Origin: Pseudoscleropodium purum
Taxonomy: Eukaryota > Streptophyta > Bryopsida > Hypnales > Brachytheciaceae
Assembly (NCBI GenBank): GCA_963969395.1
Contig: OZ017797.1
Span: 38,440,001 to 38,504,000, forward strand
Direction of reading: 5' to 3'
Length of the DNA stretch: 64,000 bases
Made by a program: the position numbers and the translations under genes. The stretch's first letter is position 1; every line of letters starts with the position of its first letter. The notes under the pieces were generated by a model, which had not been told where the DNA came from, searched no databases, and was given only the letters and a program-made list of their open reading frames with translations. Positions 34,691 through 46,470 of this stretch are shown piece after piece.

Positions 34691-35269
34691 ATGTTGATGA
34701 CCATTTAAAAGAAGATCAAATAACTTCAAAGTTCTAAATAATTTTAGCATATTCATTTACCTAGCTAGTTTGCTAATCCATTTTCAACCCAATGTCACTA
34801 ATTCTTGATTTTAATATAATTTCTTTACCATTCAAAGAATCCAATTTGAATACATTATTTTCTAGAGACTAAAAAATGTTAATTTAAATTAGAACAAAAA
34901 GATTGACAATAAAAATTCAATATAGCTATCCTTAAACAACTACACTAATAATGATAAATATTGTTACTCATACTAACTATTTTAGAAATGCTATAAGTTT
35001 TTACTCTTCATAAATATTTTTACAAAGTGCATAAATCCTAGTATCATTCTAAGTGGGAAAACTCTACACCCATAGTTGGTAAAAATATTCATCAAGAGTA
35101 AAAACTTATGGTATTAATTGATGCAAATTTAACCACCAAGTGATTTAGAGAAGAAAATCTTTTATCATGCAATGAAGGAACATGTCAAACAAATATCTAT
35201 AATAAAAAAAACGTCCATTGATAATAGCAACAAATGTTCATTTAAAAAAATTATTTTCTTCATGTTAAA

Positions 35270-35425
35270 AATTAAATCAAAAGTTATGAAAACTATTGGG
35301 TCTAAAAGCTACTCCTTGGACACATGTTGTGTGAAAATATCAAATAAAAATAAATTCCATTCATAATGAGTTACCCAAAATTGTTATGTTGGCAAAAAAA
35401 CATAGCTTGGTCTTTTAGGGGTTAA
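35270..35425 (+). mobile_element. 5'-truncated TTAA element, same family as 36739-37673
   Basis: TAAAAGCTACTCCTTGGACA, ATTGTTATGTTGGCAAAAAA and the terminal CTTTTAGGGGTTAA match the right-hand part of the 36739-37673 element. Only the right TTAA end (35422-35425) is kept. Confidence 0.75.
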
Positions 35426-36417
35426 CCTTGTAAGGTTTTGTGTATTCAACCCTGAAGGTTGGAGGATAGAAAAAGCAATTTATGAATTGTTTCAAATGAA
35501 CATTAGAAGGAGAACTACAATTATAAATCCTTTATTTTCTATTTAGATTTATATGCATGTATAAGCAACGGATGGAGGTAGGAAGTCCTTCATTGAGGTA
35601 ATATTGATCATTATTTAGAATAAGATGCTTTACCCATGGATTACAAAAGATGTTTTTTCTAGCATATATTGACAACTTCTACCTCTTTGCTCTTGATCTT
35701 GTTTTCAACCATGAATTTAAAAAAACATTGCGGCCAACTAATTAAATGAAGTCAATCAAATCTTTTTTTTCAACCTAAATTTGAAAATTCTTAAAGTTTA
35801 GTACTTCAATGTAATTTGAATTGTGGACAATCAAGTCAATAATCACAATCTACTGAATTTATAATTATGAAATGACATTGACTTTTGTTTTACACTTTGG
35901 TGTACAACTATGCTGAAGTTTTCAGATTTTTCATTTATGTATTTGACATGAATTTTCTTCGAATTTTTATCCAAAATTCAGAATGATTTCAAATGATCAC
36001 AAACAAAGTCAAGAATTGTAAAGAAGAGATGTGATTTCATCTTTAAAAAGTAGAACCAAAAATTCATTTATATACTCATTTATATACAGAGGTAAAATGG
36101 ATCATACCATTTGTAGGAATTTAAAATTCATTTGCATGGTCATAGGCTTTATCCTTATAGAATTAAGTTGGAGTGCCTGAGTTAATATTATGGAATAAAA
36201 TGGTTGCTCTAATTGTTTGAATAGTGTTGTCATGAAGTTAGTAGGATTTTTAGGACGAAGCAATAAGGTTTCTCTAGGAATATTTTGTTCAAAAGCAATA
36301 TCTTTTATTTTAAGGGAAAATTAGGTATTACATTTCTCCAATTTTAAGTGGATGAAATTGTGGGTTTGTACATATTCTAAGGACAATATTGCTCTTTGTA
36401 GAATGAGAATACACTCA

Positions 36418-36444
<27 letters not shown>
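36418..36444. repeat. (TA)n microsatellite
   Basis: Uninterrupted TA run of about 12-13 units, followed by ACACACC. Confidence 0.95.
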
Positions 36445-36449
<5 letters not shown>

Positions 36450-36479
36450 CCCAAAAAATGGTGTGTTCTTTGGTTCATT

Positions 36480-36583
36480 TGAACCTCTGTTCTTTTGCCA
36501 ATAAGAAAATATGAAAATTTGACTAATATAATAATAGTAATTAGGCACAATAGCAAAATTTTATAGTTTTAGGGGTACCTACC
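36480..36583 (-). repeat. Repeat family A fragment
   Basis: GCCAATAAGAAAATATGAAA, then an ATAATAGTAA block and an AGGGGTACCTACC end, matching the right part of 32876-32968. Confidence 0.7.
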
Positions 36584-36742
36584 TTAAATGAAAAGAAATC
36601 CTTGAAGGATGTTGAAGATCAAAAGTGTGTGATGGATGACTTTATAGTTCACTGTAGAAACAAAGAATGCACTTAAAGGTTTAATAATGAGAGTATTTTG
36701 GTGACTACCCTAGTCACAAGGGCCGTGTCTTTCAAGGGATAA
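36584..36742. mobile_element. TTAA-type MITE, relative of 40948-41099
   Basis: Starts TTAAATGAAAAG and ends CTTTCAAGGGATAA. The internal words ATAGTTCACTGTAGAAA and GACTACCCTAGTCAC match ATTGTTCACAATAGAAA and AACTACCTTAGTCAT of 40948-41099. Its right ATAA (a changed TTAA) is also the left boundary of the next element. Confidence 0.65.
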
Positions 36743-37673
36743 TCCCTAGAGGTCAAAGACTATGTTTTCACCAAAAACGCTCTAAAACTACCATTTCTAA
36801 TACAAGTACCAAATTTTAGAACAAAAATATTTTTGAACACATATAATATTGGGATCTTGTAGTACACTAGTTTGAGAAGATGTGAAAAAAATATCAGAAA
36901 TTTTCACCTTGTAGATTGCAAGATATTAGCGTTTCTATTAACAAAAATCCTTTTTTGAGCCCTGTAAAAAACTAGGCAGTTGCACTTCGCAAGGTCACAT
37001 TTGTATGAAAAAATGTCCAAAATGGTGGTAACTCTTTGAATTCATTCTTCAAAACAAGTTGGTTTCATGCTTGAAAAGTTTTAGATCATTTCAATTTGTA
37101 CAACACATAGGAAAAAAATAGTAAGCAAAAAAGAAGTAGAGAATAATTCAAAACACAAAATTGTTAAGAATTTAATTATAAAATTGAAAAATGCCAATTC
37201 CAATGGTTTTAATGTAGTAATAAACAATCTACATCATCATATTTTATTTTATTTTTAAATATTTAAAATTAAGTTAAATAAAGGACTCCAAAGTTTATTT
37301 TAGAGTAGGGAATCTATAACTACCTGTGGACTAAAATTCCTCATAACTTTCATGTCATAAATCAAAATGGAATGATTCAAAGATTTACACATGTATAGAA
37401 ATCTAAAAAAACAATTTCAAGTTTTTAGTTTTGGAAAAAATTGACTTTTAAAAAAAAAATTGGGCACTTACTAAGCAATGAAAATTACATATTATGGGGT
37501 AACTTTTGAACCATATAGTCAAAAATTATAAAAATTGTTGGGCCTTAAAGCTACTCCTTGAGAACATGTTTTGTGAAATTTTCAACAAAAAAAAAAGAAA
37601 AATTCCATTTGTAGTGGGTTGTCCAAAATTGCTATGTTGTCAAAAAAACATAGTTTGGTCCTTTAGGGATTAA
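36739..37673. mobile_element. piggyBac-like TTAA element, about 935 bp
   Basis: Left end ATAATCCCTAGAGG and right end CCTTTAGGGATTAA are inverted repeats, extended inward by an ACTATGTTTT motif at both ends. An inverted homologous copy is 59789-60644 and partial relatives are 35270-35425, 49790-50200 and 62151-63060. No transposase is encoded; reading frames are short. Confidence 0.75.
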
Positions 37674-38689
37674 GGTAATTACACTTAATTTTGCCCGCTT
37701 TCTAAAACCAATCAGTTTGGATTCTTACCTAAAATGCACTTCCACTATTCATGAGAGTCCATAGTTGATTTCAAAAACATCTATTTTCAACACTTTAAAA
37801 ATTTGTAGTTTATTCACACGGTGTCCAAAAAATGCATTTTAAAAGAATCTAGAATCCCATCTTGACTACCAACAAGATCCTAGAGAATTTTTTTTCAATT
37901 TGAACTATGTTGAATTGCTTATTTGTGCAATTTTAGGTGTACAAAAAAGAGCATACTTAGCACTATTAGTAACCCCCTCTTTGTGTTCCCGAAAGGCAAT
38001 TTCAAAAATTGCCCTACTAGCCTGTTCTCACTCAGGTTACTAAACCTGTTTCATGAAGTAGGACAAGTAGGGTGAAAACGCAATTTTCAAAGATAAATTT
38101 AAAAAAAAAAAAAAAAAAATTTGTGCTGTCTAAATCTCATTTTAATCCCCTTGCCCTCAACCCATTCGGGACCTCTCATTGCAAATATGAATTCAAAATC
38201 TGTAAAAAAAAAAAAGAATTATGCATTAGATGAAATTTGAGGCCAAAGGGGGGGCCATTTCAAGCTTATTCCCCTAGTAGTGACAAAACATGACCTTGTC
38301 AAAGAATTAAGTAATTTTTTTTCAAAAATGATGTGGCACTCTCTCGACCATGTCAATCTGCACAACCAGCAATGTTCTTGGTGTTTTCAGAGCCCAGGAC
38401 TTCACAATGTTCTAAAACTCCCAAATTTCATCGAATGTGATTTTTTTATTTTATTTTTAATTCAGCATTTCCCTGGGGCAAGTTAAATATTGTTCGTTTT
38501 CACCCTGCTGGTCCCACTTCATGGGACGGATTCAGCATCCTGCTGTTCTGACTGACTGCTTGACTCCGCAAATGGCCCCTCTGTCAAAATTTCCTGACAA
38601 AGTCAACATTGAGTGAAGAAGGTCAGTGATGTCTCCCCTTCCTTCCTTTCCTTGCATTCCATTCCATTCCGGTGGGATTTTTTCTTGGA
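37674..38689. other. Intergenic mosaic of repeat fragments
   Basis: Contains a poly-A run (38099-38120), a family D end (38130-38215, GCAAATATGAATTCAAAATC) and a short family C piece (38232-38285, GGGGGGCCATTTCAAGC). No gene is seen. Confidence 0.55.
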
Positions 38690-39088
38690 CTAAGGTGGAG
38701 GCACCAATTACCAACCACGCCCAGTACCCAACAAATAGGGTGAGCTATTTCCAACTTTAGCCGGTTCTCAAGCTTGAAATTTGATTTTACTGACTTTTCC
38801 AAGGATGGAACTATTACAGCCATGCCACATTAGTTGAAGTGATGAGCAAGAGAGTACTATCTTATATGATCAGAAATTGGAAGACTCTAGACATTGCTTA
38901 TGGGTCAAAAGTTCTTTCGGCTCCCGAAACGCACTGTAATTTCAGTTTTCTGAATATTTAAAATCTGAAAATTTAGCAATCCTCCTATGTCCTGTTGTCC
39001 TACATGGGAAAAATATACACCAACTCATACTACACAGAACCTGCTCCCAAATTGCTTATTTGATCGGTTATTGGTGCTTCCACCTTAG
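38690..39088. mobile_element. Family E MITE, full-length copy
   Basis: CTAAGGTGGAGGCACCAAT and ATTGGTGCTTCCACCTTAG are inverted repeats bounding 399 bp. TGGAAGACTCTAGACATTGC inside matches TGCAAGACTCTAGACTTTGG of the 6918-7340 copy. Confidence 0.8.
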
Positions 39089-40488
39089 TGTCCCCCCTGC
39101 TGGCTTCACTCCAGAGGCCAGTTTTGGGAGGGAGGGATGAAGCCAGAAAGGTCAGATTTCTGACGACAGTCTGGTAAAAATTTCGCCAAAAATAAAAGCC
39201 CTGCAATTTTTTCCACAATTTGGAAATGATTTCCCATCCCAACTCACTTGCTGCAGTCTGCGCTTGTCAGTCAGTGCCGCAAGCTAAGCTTAGTCAGCAC
39301 TTGTCCCCGTCTTGCTGAGTAAGCTTTGGGTTGGGTTTCAAATTTTGCATATCATAGCAGAAGTGTGCGAGCTGAGCCAAGCACAACAACAACAACAGCA
39401 ACAACAACGTCGTCATCCCCTTACACACATGCAGTGATCTCAGAATGGGTTCAGGTTAATTAGCCAAATTTTTGGAGTTTTTTTTTTTTTTTTTCTTTTT
39501 AAAAGTTAAGTAGAAACCGAGAAAATGTTCATTTTTGGAAGATTTTTTTTTTGAGTTTTGACACTGAGTGCTGAAAAAATTAAATGGAAACCGAGCAAAA
39601 ATTCAGCCAGTTTTGACAGATATTGCTGCCCCCCACCATCCATCCATCCAACGGGCTCACATGAATGGTGCCTCTTCTGCCAGCTAGCAGCATTAATGAT
39701 CCACTTGGCTGTCTGAAACTTTAGGGGATCTGAGTTGAGATATGGGGATACAATGTATGATAACTTATATATCTTAGAAGGTATGCATTTTACCCCCACC
39801 CACATGCAATGGAATTTAGTTTCATTTGTGTCAAAAAAAAAAAAACCCTAAAAACCCCTAAAAAAAACTTATACAGGCTAGCGAGCGAGCAAACTAATGT
39901 CTTATGGTGGTGGGAAGTACGACCATCATGATCAAATATATGAATCCCCGGGGGGTGGATTGGATTGTAGCTAAGTTAGCTGGTCTTCATGCCTTCCTGG
40001 ATGTACAAACCCTAAAACTAAAATAATGGATTGGGCTGGCTGATTGGATTTTACGGTCCAACAAGTTGCAGGGATTTTTTTTTTTTTTTTATCATTTTTA
40101 ATGAAATGTCATAGTGGCGATACAAAATGTTATAGTGGTACTTTCAATTTCGACATTCATCCACATATTGGATAGAAAATGCCACATTAGCAAATATCAC
40201 ATATTCATAAAAAAAATTTCATCTGTTCTTTGGCAATTTCATTCAATCATTTTTTATAATTTGAAGAATTTTGATGATTTCATCCAAAATTTTACTCTTT
40301 ATGTTTTAAAGGCTTGGTGTCGGATCAATTACTTTGGTACAATTTGACAACAAATCACTAAAAAAAAATTCATTGATAGGTTGTGAGAATTTTGCATGAC
40401 TATTTGTGTGTTGATTGATTGATCAATCAATCAATCTTGAGAAGCAAAATTTTGTAGTCAATTGTTGGTTTAAATCTACAATAGAGGC
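39089..40488. other. Intergenic stretch without recognised genes
   Basis: Includes an ACAACAACAGCAACAACAACG run (39387-39408) and several poly-T runs. Nothing else is recognised. Confidence 0.5.
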
Positions 40489-40656
40489 ATCCAATGGCGT
40501 CCCTTTCTAGGAAGGAGAGTCATTTTTGGAAACACAAATCTAGGCGGACCATACACAGGCTTATCATGTTGGTCAACAAATAATAAGCTATGTTTGGTAC
40601 ATCTACATTTAGGTTTCTAAAACGACTCCCCTTCCTAGAAAAAGGACGCCATTGGA
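40489..40656. mobile_element. 168-bp inverted-repeat MITE (ends ATCCAATGGCGTCC)
   Basis: ATCCAATGGCGTCC followed by TTTCTAGGAAGGAGAGTC on the left is mirrored on the right by GACTCCCCTTCCTAGAAA and GGACGCCATTGGAT. The arms are about 40 bp. No clear target duplication, so the superfamily is open. Confidence 0.75.
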
Positions 40657-40947
40657 TACAGGGACGCTTTTCATGTGTATGTACCTTATTAAATGATAAC
40701 AAGCAAGATAGAGGCACATTGCACAAATGTTTTGCACAAAGACATTGATTGACGTTAAGACGTTGAGTAAGAGAATGGCTATTACCAATTGAACTTTGCT
40801 CACTTACAACTTCAACACCTAATATTCAAATTTTCATTTATTGACTTTACTTTCATTGAGAATTTGTTGTGGTGTAAGTGAAAGCATTATACTTTGGTGG
40901 CACAAAATGATGGTGAGCAAGCAATGGATGACACGGCACCAAGTAAG

Positions 40948-41099
40948 TTAACCCTTAAAGGACACCAAGGCCCAAAAGTGGACAATGGACCACTTCATTG
41001 TTCACAATAGAAATTTAAAAAAATATACCTATTGGTTCAATAATTGAAGTAGTTTTGATAACTACCTTAGTCATGGGGTTGCATCCTTTTAAGGGTTAA
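40948..41099. mobile_element. piggyBac-like TTAA MITE, 152 bp
   Basis: TTAACCCTTAAAGGA on the left and TCCTTTTAAGGGTTAA on the right are mirror images with TTAA outside. The right TTAA (41096-41099) is at the same time the left boundary of the next element. Confidence 0.75.
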
Positions 41100-41322
41100 T
41101 TCTATAATGTTGCCGCGGACACTAAATGTCCGTTGGATGACAGAGAATTCTCATGTTTAGGATAGAAGTGCAACTATTTGTCCTCAAAGTTTTGTTGTGA
41201 AAAGGGAACATCTTCTATAGTAGTTTGACTTCCAATTAATACTTTTTCCATTTTTTTAAGCAATTAATTTCCACGGTATTAAAAAATGATGATTTCTTTG
41301 GAGACCAGCCCTACAAGGTTAA
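41096..41322 (-). mobile_element. Family B TTAA MITE, reverse copy
   Basis: Between two TTAA sites. Reversed, it gives TTAACCTTGTAGGG, ACCGTGGAAAT, TTGGAAGTCAAACTA and the remaining family B words in the order seen at 24603-24844. Confidence 0.7.
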
Positions 41323-41341
41323 ACCAGCTAGGTACTTATTA

Positions 41342-41772
41342 CTCCCTCTATCTCATAACAACAACAATGTTTCTTTTGTAAAATACAAAGAAAACTTAAG
41401 GTAGGAGGTTCTAAAAACACACAGGCTCTAACACCACTTACTTCCTCAAATGTACATTATAAGCACATGTTACTTTTCTATAGCCTTCAACAGTGTACAA
41501 ACAATGTACATTTTAGGTGGTAGATGCTTCTAGAGCCTTATGCCATTCCAACTTCAAAATTTCATAACTAATTCCACAAAGCTTCCAAAAAATATGAAAC
41601 GACTTGGGTTAGATGCCTATTCCAAGTGTCTAAACATCTAACCCAAGTTTTTCCAAGGAAAAATTACTGAAAAATATTTCAAGAAGTTTCACCTCCCCCA
41701 AAAAATCAGTTGCGGCTCTTAAATGGTTCATATATGGACCTCTTACCTTAGGTAGTATTTTGAGAAAGGGAG
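41342..41772. mobile_element. Stowaway-like MITE (Tc1/mariner), 431 bp
   Basis: Ends CTCCCTCTATCTCA and, reversed, CTCCCTTTCTCAAAA, each flanked by TA (41340-41341 and 41773-41774). CTCCCTCYRT with a TA duplication is the classical Stowaway end. Confidence 0.8.
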
Positions 41773-44700
41773 TATATATTAGTATGACTCTCCAGTACTA
41801 ACACAAAAAAAAAAGGAGGACTGAGCCATGATGCAACACTGTCCGCACTGGCTCCTTACAAAGTTTGTGCGAAGTACTTGACAATCCACTCAATTGGACA
41901 GTGCAGAGAATGGAGACTACCGTAGTAGGCTACATGCATGCATGCATGTTGTTGCACTTTTTTTTATCACCCAATAATCACTTTTGTATTTGATAGTACC
42001 TATTGGCCTGCACCATGATGCTTTTTCTTTTGTCTTTCTCTTTTTTCTTTTAAATTTTTTCTCACAGCTGAAGCCAGTTTCTTTACATTATATATACATG
42101 CACTTTGGGGTCCAACAATGGAGGAGATTTCGTGGAAGCAGCTCTTGAAAAGAAGTTACAGCTGAGCAAGGGTGATTAATAATATATTGATTGGGGACTT
42201 ACAATCTCCGATGGGGCCAATTGAAAAATACTAAACCCTGCTGTAAAATTGCATATGAAACCACAAGCTCAAATAACTCATACACCATTAGATAATCTAG
42301 TTGAAGAAAGGTATGATGTGCTTCAATTCAATTCATGGCCTCCTTAGAATGGAGTAGTACCCGAGAAGCTGGACATACCATTATGGGGAATTTTTCATTC
42401 GTGACCAATTCAAAAATGTAAAATCTTTTAATTTCAATTCTTTCAAGTAGTAAGAGGTCACAAATAATTCTTGAGAATTCAATAGTCACAATCAAAGTGT
42501 TGAACCAGTTTGGGAGTAAGATAAGTGCATTTAATGTCAACCATTCTATTTGTAAGTGAAAAGTTGAATCACATAGTACCTTAAATGATAGGACCATTTT
42601 TGACAATGAATGGATCCAATCATAGAACTTTAGTGGTGGTAGCAAGTAAATACAATGTTTATTATTGAACCTCTCTTATATTTTGAGTGGACAATGTCTC
42701 AATGCTATAAATATTTTCTCTTCACTATACGTTAGATGCATTTTGGATTTCTATACATTACATTCTGTTACAATCTTCACCTTTCAAGATTTGTAAGTCA
42801 TTGTACCCAAAGATTTAAACAACCTCTCAAATTTTGGTTCATGATCTTTCACCAAAGTCTTTTCCCAGGGCTCTTAATCTGAGTTTCTTTGTTGTTCTTG
42901 CTTTGAAATGAATTTGCCTTCTCTCCAAAAAATTTGGAGCTTTAAACTGAATAAGGATTATGGTCATGAAACCATGTAGGCGCATGTACAGAATTCTCAC
43001 AGAGGATCACCATTTTTCAAGATTTTTCCTCAGATTGACATGATGCTGACTGCCTCAAGGCAATGGCTTCTGATGTTTCTGTTCAAGGTCTTCAGTTCTT
43101 CCTTCACATCTTCATGGATGGAATAGTATTGATTTTAAAGTAATTGGTTGGATCGTAAAATAGAGTAATTGATTTCTCCATGTTTCTGTTGAAACACTTT
43201 GGCTTATACTTTTCACCTTTCAATGGGTATGGTCTTTGATTTTTTGGTATTTGATACTTGAATATCAGCTCGTGAAGAACTGTCCAGACATGCTCCATTT
43301 TGTACCTTTCAACATCCCCAATGCTTTGCTTATATTGTTGAGGAGAGTTCCCTTACTGACAATAATCTTGGAAACTCATTTAATCTTGCTCTTCTCAGGA
43401 ACTCTTCAGAAATAATCTTCCACACCTAACCTGGAGAATCAACATTTTCACAATTTCCCTTTCATAGGAGGATGGACAGATTGGTCAATATTCATGTCAC
43501 TTTTCCTTTGGATTGAATGTTGAATTCAATTCAATGCAGAGGAAAAAGCAACATTTTCCTTTGGATTGAATTCAACAGCCTTCTCCAGTCCACAGTATAA
43601 TCTTACCCTGGCAGGAAGTCTTCAATATCAAGTCCCACATGTATATACCATACATGCACATTCATGTGATAACCTGCATGGCTACAGTCATTGAGGTTTC
43701 AGAAACCTGCAACGATGGCAGTATGTTGCACTTCATCACATAAATATGCATGACAACCTTTCACCACACAATTCCACAGGCCTGCACAAATGCCAAAACC
43801 ATTTCTGTATGCAGCAGCATGTCAATACACATAACAATACCAGTATTGTGGACAATCAAATGTGAAACAGTATGACAAATAGATTAAGGTAAGAAACAAA
43901 CTGAGTGACAAAGGTAGGTGTGCACATTACCAAGCTTCAACTGGTGGGAAAAAGTCAGTTACAAACATCAAAAGATGTGCAACACACCAGCACTTGCAAG
44001 AATTCATCATCCTCCCAACGGCCATCAAAGAGTGTCCACACAAACCTGTCACAGATCATAAGCATATCAATCAATACAAACTACTTTAAACATGAGGTCA
44101 TGAAACATGGAAGACCAAACACCAGATATGACACACATGTACATACACATTGTTGTGAACAGAGACTACAAAATGATGCAATTTTTGAGAATGAGTGAAC
44201 AGTTGAAATTTTAGAATCACGAAACTGGCTTACATAATACATTCCAGGATTACGAGCAAAAGGATAATAGGTAGGTAGGGATACGTATGAGCTGAAACCA
44301 ATTAAACCCACACAGTGGTGAATGCTTGCAATCGACGAGATCAAATGGCCTCGTTACTGTCAGTGTGTGGAATGGCTTCAGGGCGTGTGCTTGTGAGTAA
44401 ACATTAGATTCAGCCACCATACACCGTGACAAGGTCAAATCACTAATCCACAAGACAAGTTGTGATCCAACGCCAGAAACAGTGAATCTGCAAGGCAACA
44501 CAACAACGTTACAGCCAACAAGTTTGACAACAGTGCCATCAATCGACATTGCTCAGCGCACATGAAGAGGATGCTGAAGAGCAAAATGATGCTCAATCAT
44601 GTATAATATACGTCCACAAGCAGACCTGTTCATCTACTTGTTCTTACCAGATCATATGTAATTTCCGTCCTCGGCCCATACTAATCTAACTTTCAATACG

Positions 44701-44923
44701 ACCGATTCATAATACGGCGATAACACCGTTCTAAGTCTCAAAACTTCACATCAATCTATACAATTCCCCGCTTCATGCCACCTTCCCCCGACGGGGAACG
44801 CTTGCGTCTACACTACTACTCTCGTCACCGCACGTAGGCGATGAGTATAAATGTTCTAAAGTAGTTCGTTAAACAAAAAATAGATAATAATGTACAGAGT
44901 GGACAACTAGTCGAGCGTTTTTT
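41773..44923. other. Gene-poor intergenic stretch
   Basis: Contains a GCATGCATGCATGCATG run near 41935-41950 and a local direct repeat at 43490-43580 (TTTTCCTTTGGATTGAA twice). No gene, tRNA or clear mobile element is recognised. Confidence 0.5.
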
Positions 44924-45666
44924 TCACAAATACATCCTTGTCATGTTGCGATCAAAGGCATCCAAAGCCTTCCTCGATGTACTTTGACAAAACATAGTGG
45001 GAATCTCCCTCGGAAGATCTTTCTTGATTTGTGGAGACGAACGACTAGGTCCTTGAGAAGACGCAGTACTGCCGTGAGAAACGGAACTGCCGTAATTCCG
45101 CACATAATCTCTGCGGACCAAAAGGCGACGCATCAGGTCCAGGTCGCCAAAAAAAATCGCGTCTAAACCATAGTAAGACAGAACAAAGTGGACGATAATG
45201 GGGAAAAGAAATCCACTTACCGGTTGTAAGACAGAGCCAGGTCCTCTTCTTCCTCCAAACCGCTTCCAAATGTCATGTTCTTCAACCTGCTGCACCGCAC
45301 AGGAGCAGACCTTGCCGTCGACGGATGCATACCGGGAAGACACCTATTCACTTCACTTAGAATATCCGAATCTCGAGTAGACACCTTCTTCCTCGGGGAA
45401 CTCGGAATGGCGACAACGGCAGCCTGCTTCTGAGCACGATGATACTTGCAGCGGAAGGATCCGGGGTGAGTTGTCGGAGAGCACATACAAGTCATCTTCA
45501 CAGGAGTCGAAGATCTCTTGGAAGCTAGAGTAGACGACGGCAGTCGGCTATCAGGAGACAACGACCGCCTCGACGAAGGCCCGTCAGTTACGGTGGGACT
45601 CCTGCCTACGTTGTTTTGAAGAGCCCGCGGCCTAAGAACCGCCTTGAGAAGCTTTGACGCATTCAT
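44924..45666 (-). CDS. Serine-rich protein-like, plant TCMCSPTTHPGSF family, 210 aa
   Basis: Two exons in phase: 45666-45221 and 45110-44924, separated by a 110-bp intron with GTAAGT donor. Residues 57-76 hold KMTCMCSPTTHPGSFRCKYH, the diagnostic Cys/His motif of plant proteins annotated as serine-rich protein-related; their molecular role is not established. CxC...H...C...H spacing could bind a metal, but that is inference. About one residue in six is serine; the C-terminal part is basic with an acidic EEEED patch near residue 140. The ATG at 45666-45664 was chosen because TTTGCAG, a good acceptor, lies 20 bp upstream, suggesting a 5' UTR intron. The region 45670-46420 upstream is GC-rich and probably holds the leader and promoter. 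Confidence 0.82.
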
Positions 45667-46470
45667 GATGGCAAACACAACCACCTGCAAACCATAGCCG
45701 TTTCCGACATCAGAAATCCCGTCCTGAACGACCCGCTCTTCCCCTTGTAACGTACGCAACACCCTCACTAAAACCAAAAAGAATCACACAAACCAAACCA
45801 ACACTAAGCCACGCCTCCGCACGCACAAATACAGAGTCCACGACGAAATGCGTACCGGCTAAAGAAACGCCTTCGCACGTCCTTCAAAGCACTCGCCAAC
45901 GCTTGCAAGCACGACTAAAACTTAAAAGCGCAAACACGCTCCTGTTACGGATCATACGAAAGAACTTCCACCACCACCACACTCGACGGAATCGAAAAAA
46001 ACGGCTTCACCAACAAAGACTCGCAGAACAATCACCAAACAGCGCCAAATCCGGGTTCGAAAGAATCAAAAGGATAAGCAATATCTGGAGAATAAAAGCT
46101 CTCGAGATCCTCAAAGAAAGAGAGATGGGAAGCGCAATCGAAGAGGGAGAGGAGGATAGCGACTTCAAGCACTGGCGGAAGAAGGAAAGAGCACCAAAGC
46201 GAGGAGAACGGCAGCAGAGCGGAGCTTTATGGGAGAGAGACGCCCCCCGCGGAGGCGCGGGTCGCCGGCCGTTTCTTCGGGAGAACCGGGCCGGGCGACC
46301 CCCACCCCATCATGTGCTTCCAAGGAAAGCGCGGGCTGGGATAGGCGGCCCCCTTCAGTTCGGTTGGCCCCCCTTGTTGTTGCACCCAATGAAGTCAACA
46401 GTTGGGGGAGCCAAAGTCCAGTCCAGTCCAGTCCTGGTCGTACGATTTTCTTACCTACACTAATTTGTTC
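45667..46470 (-). promoter_or_regulatory. Probable 5' leader intron and GC-rich promoter of the serine-rich protein gene
   Basis: An acceptor-like TTTGCAG lies just before the start codon, and a block at 46190-46400 is the most GC-rich stretch of the right half of the window. Long open frames on the plus strand here (45903-46463) come from base composition and match no family I know. Confidence 0.35.

Noticed and set aside
45903..46463. Plus-strand frame of 186 codons
   Set aside because: It arises from GC-rich promoter-like DNA; the translation is Arg/Pro-rich without any family match and opposite to the likely leader of the serine-rich gene.
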